Shown: positions 1-7,746 of the stretch, one piece after another
How the letters are laid out: every line of letters begins with the position of its first letter
How positions within the stretch are numbered: the stretch's first letter is position 1
Assembly: GCA_002393705.1 (NCBI GenBank)
Contig: DGTH01000092.1
Coordinates: 1 to 13,660 of the forward strand
Reading direction: 5' to 3'
Source of the DNA: Prevotella sp. UBA4341
Lineage (GTDB): Bacteria > Bacteroidota > Bacteroidia > Bacteroidales > Bacteroidaceae
DNA: 13,660 nt
The notes under the pieces: model-generated
Database searches by the model: none
Told to the model about the DNA's origin: nothing
The model's input: the letters and a program-made list of their open reading frames with translations, nothing else
Translations under genes and position numbers: made by a program

Positions 1-40
1 GAGTCGCGAAGAGTTTTCTGAATTGCTTGAGTCATTATTT

Positions 41-76
41 TCTGAGTATTCTGAGTATTCTGAGTAATCTGATTAT
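41..76. repeat. Short tandem repeat, four 9-nt units
   Basis: Units on the plus strand are TCTGAGTAT (41-49), TCTGAGTAT (50-58), TCTGAGTAA (59-67) and the degenerate TCTGATTAT (68-76). The array lies immediately downstream of the S9 peptidase gene and its last unit covers that gene's TAA stop (73-75). It is not a hairpin and does not look like a terminator. The rest of positions 1-40 shows nothing recognisable. Confidence 0.8.
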
Positions 77-2310
77 TTCTTCAGCCATCGGTCGAGCCAG
101 CCGAAGTAGGTGCGCTGCCAGAGAATGCCGTTTTGGGGCTTTAGTACCCAGTGGTTCTCGTCGGGGAAGATGAGCAGCTGGGCCTCGATGCCCCTCATGC
201 GGGCAGCATTGAAGGCTGACATGCCCTGGGTGTAGTTGATGCGGTAGTCTTTCTCTCCGTGAATGCACAGTATGGGGGTGTCCCACTTATCGACGAAGCG
301 GTGGGGAGAGTTCTTGTAGGTCTTGTCGGCATTGGCCGTTCGGTCGGTGTTCCAGTAGGCATCGTCGTACTCCCAGTTAGAGAACCAGTTCTCCTCAGTC
401 TCGGTGTACATAGCCTCAAGGTTGAAGGCTCCGTCGTGGGCTATGAAGCACTTGAAACGTCCCTCGTGATGACCGGCCAAATAATAAACGGAGAATCCGC
501 CGAACGAGGCACCCACGGCACCCAGCCTGTCCTTGTCAACGAAGGGCAGGTTCTGGGCGGCATCGTCAATGGCTACGAGGTAGTCGCTCATGCACTGTCC
601 TGTCCAGTCGCCCGAGATTTCCTCACACCACTCAGAACCAAAGCCAGGCAGGCCGTGACGGTTGGGAGCCACGATGACGTAGCCCTGAGAGGCCATGATC
701 ATGAAGTTCCAGCGGTAGCTCCAGAACTGGCTGACGGGACTCTGAGGTCCGCCTTCGCAGAAGAGCAGGGTGGGGTACTTCTTCGTTTCGTCGAAGTTCG
801 GGGGCAGAATAATCCATACCAGCATGTCCTTGCCGTCGGTAGTCTTCACCCAGCGCTGCTGGACAGTGGGCTTCTGCAGCTGGTCAAGAATATGCTTGTT
901 CTCCTGGGTGAGCTGCGTTATAATGGTCTTCTCGGGTTTCTTCGTGTTGGGGGTGACGACGTAAAGGTCGGCCGGTGCCGTGTAGGAGTGGCGCTCCATG
1001 AGCAGCTGACGGCCGTTGTTCAGCATTTGCAGACTGCCGAAGTCGGCCCAGTCGTCAGTAAGCTGAGTAACCTTTGTAGTGGGCAGGGCCTCAGGGTCTT
1101 TCGACTCCTTGATGGTGACGGAGTAAAGGTTCTCCGTAGCGTGCCATACGCCGATAAAGTAGATGGTGGCATCCTTCGTGTCGCTCCAGCAGAAGTCATC
1201 GACATTAGAGTCGAACTCCTCGGTGGCAAAGAACTCACGGCCGTTCATCAGGTCCCACACGCAGAGCCGCTGGCGGTCGCTTTCATAACCGTCGCGGGCC
1301 ATGGAGAGCCACGCCACGTAGCGGCCGTCGGGCGAGAACTTCGGGTTCTGGTCGTAGCCGGGGTGGTGCTTGAGGTTCTCCGGGGCGTTGACGCTCTGAG
1401 TCTTCAGTGTCTTAGTGGGATCGACTTGAGGCTCCTCGTAGCCTTCTGGCTTGCAGAGGTTCTCCGTATCGCGCGTACCTATGTTATATAGATAGATGTC
1501 CGAGTCGGTTGAGATGCTGTAAAGGAGGCCCGTCTTCTTGCGGCAGGTGTAGGCAATGAGCTTCGAGTCACTACTCCAGTCGAGCTGCTCAATGCCGCCG
1601 AAGGGCTCCATGGGACACTCGTAGGGCTGGCCTTCGAGGATGTCGGTAGCGTCGTCAGCAATGACAAAGTCGTTGCCTACGGAGCAGACGAAGGGGTGCT
1701 GGATGCTCTCCACGTAGTGGTCCCAGTGACGGTACATGAGGTCAGTGACCACGCGGCCGGTAGCCTTCGGCAGGTCGGCGGGGTTCTCCTTGATGATGTC
1801 GTGGAAGGGGATGCTCTTCAGCAGGATGACCTTTTTGCGGTCGGGCGAAAACTTAAAGCCTTCGACGCTGCCATCGGTCTGCGTAAGTTGGCGGCGGTCA
1901 GAGCCGTCGGCCTTCATGCTCCAAAGCTCACCGCCGGAGATAAAGGCAATGGTTTCTTGGTCGAGCCATGCCGGGTCGGTCTCGTTTTTGTCACTCTTCG
2001 TGAGTAAGACACCTCCCCCTTTGGGGGAAGTTGGGAGGGGGCTCTCCATCATGTAGAGCACGTGGTGGCTCTTGTTGTGCTTGACGCTATAGTAGCCTAC
2101 CTGATAGACTATTTTCTGTCCGTCGGGCGAGGCGGCGTAGCTACTGATGCGGCCCATGGCCCAAAGGGCTTCGGGCGTCATGCGTCCGTCACTGACGGTC
2201 ATGTTCTGTCTTCCGATTTTCACGTCTTCTTGAGCTTGGGTGGTTAGTGGGGCTAATGAGGCCAATAGGGCCGATAGGGCTAATAGGGCCAATGAGTTTT
2301 TCTTTATCAT
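73..2310 (-). CDS. Secreted S9 family serine peptidase (prolyl oligopeptidase / DPP5-like)
   Basis: A 745-residue exported serine peptidase that probably trims di- or oligopeptides in the periplasm. Residues 1-27 form a signal peptide (MIKKN, Leu/Ala-rich core, TTQAQ end). The N-terminal half (about 40-450) carries beta-propeller/WD40-like repeats with SPDG signatures (residues 61-64, also FSPDGRYVAWLS). The C-terminal alpha/beta-hydrolase domain holds the nucleophile motif GASFGG (Ser602), Asp688 in HGEKD and His720 in DENHW. The order and spacing fit family S9, close to Porphyromonas DPP5, whose specificity cannot be inferred from sequence alone. It is the last gene of the yidC operon, 15 bp after the DUF1846 gene, with no visible Shine-Dalgarno sequence. 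Oddities: residues 89-101 are encoded by a C/G-rich palindromic repeat, and the signal peptide is encoded by a 9-nt tandem repeat. The triad looks intact, so I expect an active enzyme. Confidence 0.93.
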   Translation of the reverse strand: MIKKNSLALLALSALLASLAPLTTQAQEDVKIGRQNMTVSDGRMTPEALWAMGRISSYAASPDGQKIVYQVGYYSVKHNKSHHVLYMMESPLPTSPKGGGVLLTKSDKNETDPAWLDQETIAFISGGELWSMKADGSDRRQLTQTDGSVEGFKFSPDRKKVILLKSIPFHDIIKENPADLPKATGRVVTDLMYRHWDHYVESIQHPFVCSVGNDFVIADDATDILEGQPYECPMEPFGGIEQLDWSSDSKLIAYTCRKKTGLLYSISTDSDIYLYNIGTRDTENLCKPEGYEEPQVDPTKTLKTQSVNAPENLKHHPGYDQNPKFSPDGRYVAWLSMARDGYESDRQRLCVWDLMNGREFFATEEFDSNVDDFCWSDTKDATIYFIGVWHATENLYSVTIKESKDPEALPTTKVTQLTDDWADFGSLQMLNNGRQLLMERHSYTAPADLYVVTPNTKKPEKTIITQLTQENKHILDQLQKPTVQQRWVKTTDGKDMLVWIILPPNFDETKKYPTLLFCEGGPQSPVSQFWSYRWNFMIMASQGYVIVAPNRHGLPGFGSEWCEEISGDWTGQCMSDYLVAIDDAAQNLPFVDKDRLGAVGASFGGFSVYYLAGHHEGRFKCFIAHDGAFNLEAMYTETEENWFSNWEYDDAYWNTDRTANADKTYKNSPHRFVDKWDTPILCIHGEKDYRINYTQGMSAFNAARMRGIEAQLLIFPDENHWVLKPQNGILWQRTYFGWLDRWLKK
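2011..2046. repeat. C/G-rich palindromic repeat inserted in frame in the S9 peptidase gene
   Basis: The plus strand contains CCTCCCCCTTTGGGGGAAG followed by TTGGGAGGGGGC. It can fold through CCCCC/GGGGG around a TTT loop, or through CCTCCCCC pairing with the distal GGGAGGGGG. The coding strand reads it as ESPLPTSPKGGG. From memory, near-identical elements (read as PLGEVGRG or SPKGG in different frames) are scattered in Bacteroidota genomes, mostly between genes. The 36-nt length keeps the frame open. Its composition is quite unlike the flanking codons. Confidence 0.75.
2250..2294. repeat. Tandem 9-nt repeat inside a signal-peptide coding region
   Basis: Five imperfect 9-nt units on the plus strand: GGGCTAATG, AGGCCAATA, GGGCCGATA, GGGCTAATA, GGGCCAATG. 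On the coding strand they encode the hydrophobic core of the S9 peptidase signal peptide as a three-residue peptide repeat (SLA, LLA, LSA, LLA, SLA). Loss or gain of one unit would keep the frame and change the core length by three residues. Confidence 0.8.
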
Positions 2311-2325
2311 AGTTGTCGTGTTTTT

Positions 2326-3789
2326 TTACTTCTTTCTTACCGGGTCGCAAGTAAGTCCACAGCCTAACTTCTTGAATATCTTTCGGTCAACCTCTGACAG
2401 CATGACTGTAGAGTGTACTTGGCAGTCGCGTAGTTTAGGCAGCTGTTCGAGGGCTTTGCGGCAGCGCTCGTCACTTTCTGACACCACGCTCAGGGCCACG
2501 AGCACCTCGTCGGTGTGCAGGCGCGGATTGCGCGCACCGAGGTATTCGGTCTTCGTCTTCTGAACGGGCTCAATGAGGCTTTGGGGTATGAGCTTGTCCT
2601 CATGGTCGATGCCGGCCAGATGTTTGGTGGCATTGAGCAGCAAGGCGGCCGAACAGCCTAACAGCGGCGACGACTTGGCCGTGATGATGGTGCCATCTTC
2701 CAGTTCGATGGCAGCGGCTGTGTGTTCGCTGAGCTCCTGTTTGGCCTGAGCTGCCACGGTGACACGGCGGTAGGCTGTCGTAATGCGAGCCTGGTTGAAG
2801 AGCATCTGTATCTTGTGAACCTCGTCCTCGTTGTCGACTCCGTCGGCCATCTTGTTGGTGGCGTCGTAGTAACGGCGGATAATCTCCTCGCGGCTGGCAT
2901 TGCAGCACACCTCGTCGTCAGAGATGCAGAACCCCACCATGTTGACGCCCATGTCGGTAGGCGACTTGTAGGGGTTCTCACCATAGATGCCCTCAAAGAG
3001 TGCATTAAGTACGGGGAATATCTCGATGTCACGGTTGTAGTTGACGGCTATTTTGTCGTAGGCCTCCAGGTGGAACGGGTCTATCATGTTGACGTCGTTC
3101 AGGTCGGCCGTAGCAGCCTCGTAGGCTATGTTGACGGGGTGCTTCAGCGGGAGGTTCCACACGGGGAAGGTCTCAAACTTGGCGTAACCGGCCCGGATGC
3201 CGCGCTTGTTCTCATTATACAGCTGAGAGAGGCAGACGGCCATCTTGCCGCTGCCAGGTCCCGGGGCGGTGACGATGACCAGTTCGCGTGAGGTTTCCAC
3301 GTAGTCGTTCTTGCCGAAACCTTCGTCGGAGGCTATGAGTTCTACGTTGTGGGGATAACCGTCAATGAGGTAGTGGACGTAGGAACGTATGCCCATGCGT
3401 TCCAGCCGATGGCGGAACAGGTCGGCAGCACGCTGTCCGTTGTAGTGGGTAATGACCACCGAGCCCACCATGAAGTCGCGGCTCATGAACTCCTCACGCA
3501 GGCGGAGCACGTCCTCGTCGTAGGTAATGCCTAAGTCGGCACGTACTTTGTTCTTCTCAATATCGTCGGCCGAGACAACGATGACGATTTCCAGCTGTTC
3601 GCGCAGCTGTGCGAACATGCGCAGCTTGGAGTCGGGCTTGAAACCTGGCAGCACGCGCGAGGCATGGTGGTCGTCAAACAGTTTGCCGCCCAACTCCAGA
3701 TAGAGTTTTCCGTCAAACTGGGCTATGCGTTCACGGATGTGCTCTGACTGTATCTTCAGATACTTGTCGTTATCAAAACCTATTTTCAT
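2326..3789 (-). CDS. DUF1846 / UPF0371 family protein
   Basis: A 487-residue cytoplasmic protein without signal peptide or membrane segment; the size is normal for the family. It starts MKIGFDNDKY and has recognisable family blocks: KLYLELGGKLFDDHHASRVL (residues 28-47), YVHYLIDGYPHNVE (137-150) and VTAPGPGSGKMA (173-184). The GPGSGK stretch (177-182) resembles a phosphate-binding loop but lacks the usual Ser/Thr after the lysine, so nucleotide binding is only a guess. The family has solved structures but, to my knowledge, no firm biochemical role. The ATG overlaps the yidC stop codon as ATGA (3786-3789), which suggests translational coupling; the S9 peptidase follows 15 bp downstream. The family call is by recognition of the conserved blocks. 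Confidence 0.88.
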   Translation of the reverse strand: MKIGFDNDKYLKIQSEHIRERIAQFDGKLYLELGGKLFDDHHASRVLPGFKPDSKLRMFAQLREQLEIVIVVSADDIEKNKVRADLGITYDEDVLRLREEFMSRDFMVGSVVITHYNGQRAADLFRHRLERMGIRSYVHYLIDGYPHNVELIASDEGFGKNDYVETSRELVIVTAPGPGSGKMAVCLSQLYNENKRGIRAGYAKFETFPVWNLPLKHPVNIAYEAATADLNDVNMIDPFHLEAYDKIAVNYNRDIEIFPVLNALFEGIYGENPYKSPTDMGVNMVGFCISDDEVCCNASREEIIRRYYDATNKMADGVDNEDEVHKIQMLFNQARITTAYRRVTVAAQAKQELSEHTAAAIELEDGTIITAKSSPLLGCSAALLLNATKHLAGIDHEDKLIPQSLIEPVQKTKTEYLGARNPRLHTDEVLVALSVVSESDERCRKALEQLPKLRDCQVHSTVMLSEVDRKIFKKLGCGLTCDPVRKK

Positions 3790-5711
3790 TTCTTGTATCC
3801 GTTTTGGCGTTGCCGTTGAAGTTCTTCGGCCTGTTTCTGCATAGCTTCCAGTCGGGCAGCTAGGCCGCTGACCTTCTTGGGGTTGTTCTTGTTCTGCTCG
3901 TAGCGAGCCTCGAGTATGGCCAGCAGCTTAGCGTCGTTAGTGGTCTTGCGCAGCAGCCACATGATGGCAGCCGAGAAGAAGAGGGATACAAAATAGTAGA
4001 AGTTCAGACCGGCAGAGTAGTCATTGAACATGAAGAAGAACATGAGCGGCATGAGGTACATCATCCACTGCATCATCTTCATCTGTTCAGCCTGCTGACC
4101 GACCATCTGGTCTTTCTGCTGGCGCATGGACATGTATGAGTAGGCCAAGTTGGCCACACAGAACAGGATACACGTCAGCGAGAGGTGGTCGCCAATACCC
4201 CAGATGTGGCTGTTCCACTCAATAATGGGGTCATAAGTCGAAAGGTCGTCAATCCAGAGAAATGACTGTCCACGCAGCTGGATGGCATTTGGTACGAAGT
4301 TGAACATGGCAATCCAAATGGGCATCTGGATGAGCATGGGCAGACAGCCCGACAGGGGCGACACACCGTACTTGGAGTACAGGGCCATCATTTCCTGCTG
4401 TTTCTTCATGGCATCCTCGGGCTTGTCGTACTCCTTGGTCAGCGCGTCGAGTTTCGGTTTCAGTACGCGCATCTTGGCACTCGACATGTAGCTCTTCTTG
4501 ACCAGCGGGTAGGTAATGGCCTTCAGCAGCAGTGTGATGAGGATGAGCACCACGCCCATGGGGAAGCCCCAACGGGTCAGCCAGTCGAAGACGTAGATGG
4601 TGAAGAAACGGTTAATCCAGCGGAACAACGGCCAGCCCAGATAAACCAGCTGTTGCAGGTCGAGGTCTTTGCCGAAGTGGCTCTTCTCTTCCACGTCCTG
4701 CAGCAGTGTGAAGTTGTTGGGACCTATGAACATCTCGAACTCGGAAGCCTGGCGGCCGGTGGGGTCAAAGGCGGTCTTCAGTTTAGCCTTGTAGTTTTTC
4801 AGGTAGCCGCTGTCCTTGTCTTGCGGAATGCTGGTGAGCAGGGCTTCCTTGGCAAAGTTGTCCTTCGAGATGAGTACAGCCGAGAAGAACTGGTTCTTGA
4901 AGGCTACCCAGTCAAGGGCTTCCTCTATCTTTTCGTCTTCCTCGGCCGATGTTTCGCTCAGGTAGTCGGTACTGCCGCCGTTAGCCTCTTTGTAAGTCAG
5001 CGTGGAGTAGCGGTTCTCAAACGTAAAACCTTTCTCCTGCTGTCGTGCCTTGCCGTCCCACTCCAGGTCCATCTGCGTATAGTTGGGGGCAAACATGCCG
5101 CTCAGTCCTTCTGCGCGTACTGACATGGAGAGCAGGTAGTCCTGATTCAGGCGGTAGTCTATGACGAGTCGTCCACCGTTGGCTGCCTCTAATGTCATCG
5201 TGACGGTGGAGTCAGTCTGGTTCGACGGGGTAAAGAACATGTCCTTGGTCACGATATTATCCTGCTTGCCGGCAAGGAGAAAGTTCAGCTGCTGGTCGCC
5301 TTTGTCAAAGAGAGTCAGGTCCTGGGTGTCCAGTTCGGGGGCATACTTGCCCTCGTCATTCTTGTGGTGGCCGGTAAAGCCCTTGATGACGGCTTTTGTC
5401 GGCGTGCCGCCCTTTGTTGAGAGGGTCAGTTCGAGTTTTTCGTTTTTCAGCACCACGTCCCGGCTCTCTCCGTTCAGTGCTTTGTAGAAAATGTTGGTCG
5501 TGTCTCCTTGGGCGGCAGCCTCGGCCTGGGCCTTGCGGGCCTGTTCGGCCAGTACCTTTTCTTTTTCAGCCTTTAAGCGCGCTGCTGTCTCAATAGAGTC
5601 TTGTTTCATCTGTGCCTCTATTTGCTCTTGCGACGGCTGGTTGAACCAGCTGAATGCAATGAGCACCAGGGCAATGAGCGTAAAACCAATGATGTTGTTT
5701 TTGTTGTTCAT
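3786..5711 (-). CDS. yidC: Membrane protein insertase YidC
   Basis: A 641-residue YidC/Oxa1-family insertase that places proteins in the inner membrane, alone or with SecYEG. Segments: an N-terminal transmembrane helix (residues 7-24), a charged Glu/Ala/Lys-rich linker (about 28-70), the large periplasmic beta domain (about 75-350), then the conserved core with hydrophobic helices near 383-402, 455-475, 508-527, 551-565 and 568-587, and a basic tail (588-641) suited to ribosome contact. The core motif ITYPLVKKSYMSSAKMR (399-415) is preceded by Lys397 where E. coli has the functionally important Arg; lysine here may be common in Bacteroidota. The 10-kDa-type motif SPLSGCLPMLIQMPIW (451-466) is intact. 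It is first in its operon, divergent from the DUF3078 gene, with a -7 box at 5756-5763 and an inverted repeat in the leader. Confidence 0.97.
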   Translation of the reverse strand: MNNKNNIIGFTLIALVLIAFSWFNQPSQEQIEAQMKQDSIETAARLKAEKEKVLAEQARKAQAEAAAQGDTTNIFYKALNGESRDVVLKNEKLELTLSTKGGTPTKAVIKGFTGHHKNDEGKYAPELDTQDLTLFDKGDQQLNFLLAGKQDNIVTKDMFFTPSNQTDSTVTMTLEAANGGRLVIDYRLNQDYLLSMSVRAEGLSGMFAPNYTQMDLEWDGKARQQEKGFTFENRYSTLTYKEANGGSTDYLSETSAEEDEKIEEALDWVAFKNQFFSAVLISKDNFAKEALLTSIPQDKDSGYLKNYKAKLKTAFDPTGRQASEFEMFIGPNNFTLLQDVEEKSHFGKDLDLQQLVYLGWPLFRWINRFFTIYVFDWLTRWGFPMGVVLILITLLLKAITYPLVKKSYMSSAKMRVLKPKLDALTKEYDKPEDAMKKQQEMMALYSKYGVSPLSGCLPMLIQMPIWIAMFNFVPNAIQLRGQSFLWIDDLSTYDPIIEWNSHIWGIGDHLSLTCILFCVANLAYSYMSMRQQKDQMVGQQAEQMKMMQWMMYLMPLMFFFMFNDYSAGLNFYYFVSLFFSAAIMWLLRKTTNDAKLLAILEARYEQNKNNPKKVSGLAARLEAMQKQAEELQRQRQNGYKK

Positions 5712-5734
5712 ATTTCTTTTTTGTTGATTTCTTG

Positions 5735-5753
5735 CCTTGTTTGCATAACAAGG
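5735..5753. repeat. Inverted repeat in the yidC leader
   Basis: CCTTGTT (5735-5741) and AACAAGG (5747-5753) are perfect 7-bp arms around TGCAT. With the -7 box at 5763-5756 on the minus strand, transcription would start near 5752, so the repeat lies at the very 5' end of the yidC transcript. It could be an operator over the start site or a 5' hairpin protecting the mRNA. Confidence 0.55.
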
Positions 5754-5755
5754 TG

Positions 5756-5763
5756 CAAAGGTA
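5756..5763 (-). promoter_or_regulatory. Probable yidC promoter, -7 box only
   Basis: On the minus strand TACCTTTG matches the Bacteroidota -7 consensus TAnnTTTG. No TTTG lies at the expected 20-nt distance upstream; the nearest candidate is TTTC with a 23-nt gap (5787-5790). The predicted leader to the ATG at 5711 is about 40 nt. Only the -7 half is supported. Confidence 0.55.
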
Positions 5764-5802
5764 CGAATAAATTAAGGATTTAGGATGAAAAATTAAATAT
5801 TT

Positions 5803-5834
5803 TTTGGCTTTTCGCTTACTTATTTGTACCTTTG
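5803..5834 (+). promoter_or_regulatory. Bacteroidota-type promoter of the DUF3078 gene
   Basis: TTTG (5803-5806), exactly 20 nt, then TACCTTTG (5827-5834). The match to the primary sigma (-33/-7) consensus is complete. Transcription should begin near 5838, giving a leader of about 23 nt to the ATG at 5861. Confidence 0.82.
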
Positions 5835-5860
5835 CGGACAAATACTTAAATAAAACGACA

Positions 5861-7162
5861 ATGATGAAACGCAACTCTTTACTTTTACTGCTGCTGGTCA
5901 TGCTGTTTACCTCTACTGACGTCCTGGCACAGCGGCGAGTCGCCAGTGCACAGCAAGACACTTCCCAACTGGTACGTAACTACATGGACTCCTTGAACAT
6001 CTACAAAGCCAGGCTCGACTCGATGAGCCAGGTGAATGCCGCCTTGCAGAACGGTAAGACAAACGGTGCGCTCTACCGTCTCTTCTTGCCCCCCACGTTC
6101 TATCACTCTCCGGCAAGCAACATGCTCTCGCTCACCTCCCCCGACCTGGGTGCGTCTGACTGGGCTGTTGATGCTGCACTGATGGGCATTTACCTGAAGC
6201 GCCCCGACCTCTTGGTCAACAGCGAAGACAAGCTGAAGGCTGCCGGCTCCATTCGTAATGACGTGGAAGTGCCGCAGACGCAGAACGTGGAGCTGGCCGA
6301 ACAGGTGGCCCCTGAACCTGAGGCTGCTCCTGTGGAGCCTATAGACGAAGAGGTGCTGGTTACAAAACCCAACTTCTGGACCTTCAAGGGCGATTATTAC
6401 CTGCAGTTTCTGCAGAACTACATCACCTCTAACTGGCACAAGGGCGGAGAGAGTAACTACTCGATGCTGGCCAGCATGACTGTTGAGGCTAACTACAACA
6501 ACAAGCAGAAACTGAAGTGGGACAACAAACTGGAGATGAAGCTGGGCTTCCAGACCTCACGAAGCGACACCGTGCATAAGTTCAAAACCAATAACGACCT
6601 GCTGCGTCTGACCAGCAAGCTCGGACTTCAGGCTCACAAAAAGTGGTACTACACCTTGCAGCTCTTGGCTTACACCCAGTTTGCCCCAGGCTATAAGAGT
6701 AACGACGAGTTTACTTATTCTGATTTCTTCTCACCCTTCGACCTCAACCTGAGCCTTGGTATGGACTACAACGTCGTGGCTTTCAATAAGAAACTGACGG
6801 GTAACATCAATCTTTCTCCTGTTTCCTATAACTTCCGTTACGTCAGTCGTTTAGGGCTTTCTACTCGATATGGACTTAAAGAGGGACGACATGCCCTGCA
6901 CGACATCGGTTCGTCAGTCACCGCCGACCTGGCTTGGAAGTTCAATGACAATATAACGTGGAAGTCGCGTCTCTATGGTTATACCTCTTATAAGCGAGCG
7001 TTGGTGGAGTGGGAAAATACTCTCGAACTGAAAATCAGCAAGTTCATCACAACCAATGTCTATGTCTATCCCCGCTTTGACGACAGCGGAGCCCGCGATG
7101 ACGAACTGGGCTATTGGCAGTTTATGGAGTTCTGCTCGTTAGGATTCAGCTACAACTTCTGA
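5861..7162 (+). CDS. DUF3078 family outer-membrane beta-barrel protein
   Basis: A 433-residue exported protein. The start is placed at ATG 5861 (a second ATG follows at once) because it opens a good signal peptide, MMKRN then a leucine-rich core ending DVLAQ; the frame is open further upstream to TTG 5804, but that region is the promoter. After a linker rich in Glu, Pro and Val, the part from about residue 175 onward alternates polar and aromatic residues as in beta strands and has the family blocks NWHKGGESNYS, KLKWDNKLEMKLG, KKWYYTLQLL, TQFAPGYKS and LNLSLGMDY. It ends in Phe (LGFSYNF), the usual outer-membrane barrel C-terminus. Function is unknown; an integral outer-membrane role is inferred. 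It is a single-gene unit with its own promoter and terminator. Confidence 0.9.
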   Translation: MMKRNSLLLLLLVMLFTSTDVLAQRRVASAQQDTSQLVRNYMDSLNIYKARLDSMSQVNAALQNGKTNGALYRLFLPPTFYHSPASNMLSLTSPDLGASDWAVDAALMGIYLKRPDLLVNSEDKLKAAGSIRNDVEVPQTQNVELAEQVAPEPEAAPVEPIDEEVLVTKPNFWTFKGDYYLQFLQNYITSNWHKGGESNYSMLASMTVEANYNNKQKLKWDNKLEMKLGFQTSRSDTVHKFKTNNDLLRLTSKLGLQAHKKWYYTLQLLAYTQFAPGYKSNDEFTYSDFFSPFDLNLSLGMDYNVVAFNKKLTGNINLSPVSYNFRYVSRLGLSTRYGLKEGRHALHDIGSSVTADLAWKFNDNITWKSRLYGYTSYKRALVEWENTLELKISKFITTNVYVYPRFDDSGARDDELGYWQFMEFCSLGFSYNF

Positions 7163-7171
7163 TTAAAACAG

Positions 7172-7209
7172 AGCGCCTGAAGGTCTCCCCTCCAGGCGCT
7201 TGTCTTTTT
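7172..7209 (+). terminator. Rho-independent terminator, probably bidirectional
   Basis: AGCGCCTGAAGG (7172-7183) pairs with CCTCCAGGCGCT (7189-7200) with one mismatch around the loop TCTCC, followed by a T-run (7205-7209). Ten bases after the DUF3078 stop codon. Read on the minus strand the stem is followed by CTGTTTTAA, so it can also end transcripts of the convergent DUF1573 gene. Confidence 0.9.
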
Positions 7210-7226
7210 GCATCTAAAACGTCAGC

Positions 7227-7610
7227 TCATTTTGCTTCCGTCATGTCACCTTCTATATAGAGGCGCGTCATTTCTACTTTTCCGTTCGTACGGATAGTGA
7301 TAGACTTCTTGAAGTGACCAGGAAACTTGCCTGTTCCGTTATACGTCACCTTAATCTGGCCTGCCTCGCCAGGCTGTACGGGAGCCTTGGTATATTCCGG
7401 CACTGTGCATCCGCAACTGGCCACAGCCTGATTGATAACCAGTGGGGCGTCGCCCACATTCTTAAACGAGAACACACACGTAACCTTGGCTTGCTTTTCC
7501 GAGAACGAGCCGAAGTCGTGGGTCGTCTTGTCGAATTTGATTTCTGCTTGTGCTGCAGCGAAACTGATTCCGCAAATGAGCAGCAGTGACATCAGTAACA
7601 GCTTCTTCAT
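7227..7610 (-). CDS. Exported DUF1573 domain protein
   Basis: A 127-residue protein with a signal peptide (MKKLLLMSLLLICGISFAAA) and a single DUF1573 domain covering nearly all of the mature part. It has the family pattern: a FDKTTHDFGSF strand near residue 24-34, KVTCVFSFKNVGDAPLVI, then the ASCGCTVPEY motif with the paired cysteines, and PGEAGQIKVTYN. The fold is immunoglobulin-like (ASPM/SPD-2/Hydin-related) and expected in the periplasm or on the cell surface. The biochemical role is unknown. It faces the terminator after the DUF3078 gene and is divergent from nth. A -7 box lies about 50 bp upstream of its ATG. Confidence 0.93.
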   Translation of the reverse strand: MKKLLLMSLLLICGISFAAAQAEIKFDKTTHDFGSFSEKQAKVTCVFSFKNVGDAPLVINQAVASCGCTVPEYTKAPVQPGEAGQIKVTYNGTGKFPGHFKKSITIRTNGKVEMTRLYIEGDMTEAK

Positions 7611-7660
7611 ATTGTTTATTACTTTTTGTTTTGTTTTATTCTTTTGACGTAATTCGGACG

Positions 7661-7668
7661 CAAAAGTA
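7661..7668 (-). promoter_or_regulatory. Probable -7 box for the DUF1573 gene
   Basis: On the minus strand TACTTTTG matches TAnnTTTG. The expected -33 TTTG is not present at 19-21 nt. The predicted leader is about 47 nt. The same octamer serves the divergent nth gene. Confidence 0.5.
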
Positions 7669-7732
7669 AAGTATTTTTCTTATATTTCTATACTTTTAAC
7701 AAGGTTTTTACACTTATTTAATAATTCCTTTG

Positions 7733-7740
7733 TACTTTTG
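7733..7740 (+). promoter_or_regulatory. Probable -7 box for nth
   Basis: TACTTTTG matches TAnnTTTG but ends only six bases before the nth ATG (7747). A start site about four bases past the box would leave a leader of roughly three nucleotides. No TTTG is found 20 nt upstream; that region is AT-rich. Confidence 0.5.
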
Positions 7741-7746
7741 CACCTC

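Noticed and set aside
41..76. Possible CRISPR array or attachment site
   Set aside because: The 9-nt units are directly adjacent with no spacers, and there are no cas genes, integrase or tRNA gene nearby.
177..182. Walker A ATP-binding loop in the DUF1846 protein (GPGSGK, protein residues 177-182; DNA about 3244-3261)
   Set aside because: The residue after the lysine is Met instead of Ser/Thr and the spacing does not fit GxxxxGK[ST]; kept only as a glycine-rich resemblance. The start and end given here are protein residues.
259..1491. Long plus-strand open frame of 410 codons opposite the S9 peptidase gene
   Set aside because: It is fully antisense to a peptidase with intact motifs; its translation is Val/Leu/Gly-rich low-complexity typical of shadow frames, with no recognisable domain and no promoter in front.
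5590..5961. Minus-strand open frame of 123 codons crossing the yidC/DUF3078 intergenic region
   Set aside because: It overlaps the starts of two clear genes in other frames and runs through both promoters; no domain is recognisable.
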